A program made the position numbers and the translations under genes. Positions 63,470-64,000 of a DNA stretch of 64,000 nucleotides are shown piece after piece. The stretch lies in the NCBI GenBank assembly GCA_940337035.1, contig CALNHX010002282.1, positions 121,315 to 185,314 on the forward strand. Direction: 5' to 3'. Source of the DNA: Agriotes lineatus. Taxonomy: Eukaryota > Arthropoda > Insecta > Coleoptera > Elateridae. Within the stretch, counting starts at the first letter, position 1. Each line of letters opens with the position of its first letter. Below the pieces are notes generated by a model. The model worked only from the letters and a program-made list of their open reading frames with translations. It had not been told where the DNA came from and did not search any database.

Positions 63470-64000
63470 GTGCTAAAAAATAAAAAATCTAAGATCGATT
63501 CTACAATCGAAATGATACCGGAAAAGTCTCAGGTCGTCCGTCAGAGCGTTTACAGGCTCTTGTATGCCATTTTCTCTAATTCTAAACCATTAGGTGCCAT
63601 TCCGATGCATTTAAAGATAGTTTATAGTTGTTTCTGTTACAGTCTTTGGCATTCTGAAATTACTGTGTATTAATTATAATATGTTACATACTGCTAGTAG
63701 CATTCTGAGGCTATTAAGCAGTCGCCCTCAGACACCGAAATAGTGCTAAAAAATAAAAAATCTAAGATTGTTTCTACTATCGAAATGATACCGGAAAAGT
63801 CTCAGGTCGGTCCGTCAGAGCGTTTACAGGCTCTAGCATGCCATTTTCTCTAATTCTAAACTATTAGGTGCCATTCCGATGCATTTAAAGATAGTTTTAT
63901 AGTTGTTTTCTGTACAGTCTTTGGCATTCTGAAATTACTGTGTATTAATTATAATATGTTACATACTGCTAGTAGCATTCTGAGGCTATTAAGCAGTCGC
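63470..64000 (+). repeat. Terminal satellite units rich in one-base insertions
   Basis: One complete unit (273 bp) and a partial unit end the window. Extra bases appear as CTGTTACAG (about 63638), GGTCGGTCC (about 63810), AGTTTTATAG (about 63896) and GTTGTTTTCTG (about 63908), each duplicating a neighbouring base. GATCGATTCTACAATCG and CTTGTATGCC are substitutions related to 59956 and 62923. The array continues past the end. Confidence 0.8.

Larger units (their letters stand above)
1..64000 (+). repeat. Satellite DNA array, 272-bp monomer, single orientation
   Basis: The whole window is built of direct tandem copies of one unit. Using the recurring motif GTGCTAAAA (or GTGCAAAA) as an anchor, successive anchors are 272 bp apart almost everywhere. 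They are exactly 272 apart for 57 units in a row between 18339 and 33843 and for 50 in a row between 36290 and 49890. All copies read in the + orientation; I found no inversion, spacer or foreign insertion. Neighbouring monomers differ by a few substitutions, and distant duplicates can be more alike than neighbours, which is the signature of higher-order repeats. The array runs off both ends of the window. This is typical of eukaryotic satellite heterochromatin. I do not recognise the family and infer no function from sequence alone. Confidence 0.97.

Noticed and set aside
1..64000. CRISPR array
   Set aside because: The period of 272 bp is too long, there are no unique spacers between short repeats, and no associated genes are present.
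1..64000. Inserted transposable element or an inverted segment within the array
   Set aside because: Anchor spacing is continuous from end to end. Every irregular interval (245, 262-274, 350, 462, 464 bp) is explained by deletions, small indels or fusions of monomers in the same orientation.

Overview
The window is one uninterrupted tandem satellite array. From base 1 to base 64000 it consists of head-to-tail copies of a monomer of about 272 bp, all in the same orientation. I count about 235 monomer equivalents: some 228 complete units, four fused or shortened double units, and a partial unit at each end. I saw no unique DNA, transposon, RNA gene or credible protein gene. Both ends lie inside repeats, so the true array is longer than 64 kb. 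The consensus monomer is about 37% GC and I do not recognise the family. The content points to eukaryotic constitutive heterochromatin, such as a pericentromere, centromere or sex-chromosome block. CpG is present at about its expected frequency, which fits a genome with little CpG methylation (many invertebrates) or a recent amplification. The species cannot be named from this sequence.

Layout. Bases 1-12242 are ragged: unit lengths vary (262-273 bp plus fused units), a strongly divergent patch occurs three times, and an arrangement of about 6.4-6.7 kb is present in two rearranged versions. Bases 12221-23174 hold two adjacent near-identical copies of a block of about 5.5 kb, differing by one whole monomer. 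Bases 23175-49345 are very regular, with long runs of units of exactly 272 bp. They are a mosaic of nested higher-order duplications: an 8-monomer block at 26.2 and 34.1 kb with a shortened third version at 44.4 kb, a 5-monomer block at 36.6 and 45.3 kb, trimers at 38.5-41.7 kb, and a 7-monomer block at 42.0 and 47.4 kb. Bases 49074-55332 are three consecutive higher-order units of 7, 9 and 7 monomers that differ by gain or loss of exactly one monomer at defined places. Bases 55333-63469 hold related degenerate units and then a 10/11-monomer higher-order repeat. The last few kilobases gain many one-base insertions that duplicate a neighbouring base.

The 60-154 residue open frames that recur on the + strand are translations of the satellite itself and I do not call them genes. 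Most monomers carry an in-frame TAG in the middle, and the open ones are open because of single substitutions spread by duplication. The biological content is the amplification history: unequal exchange in register, microhomology deletions, subfamily turnover and nested higher-order repeats.
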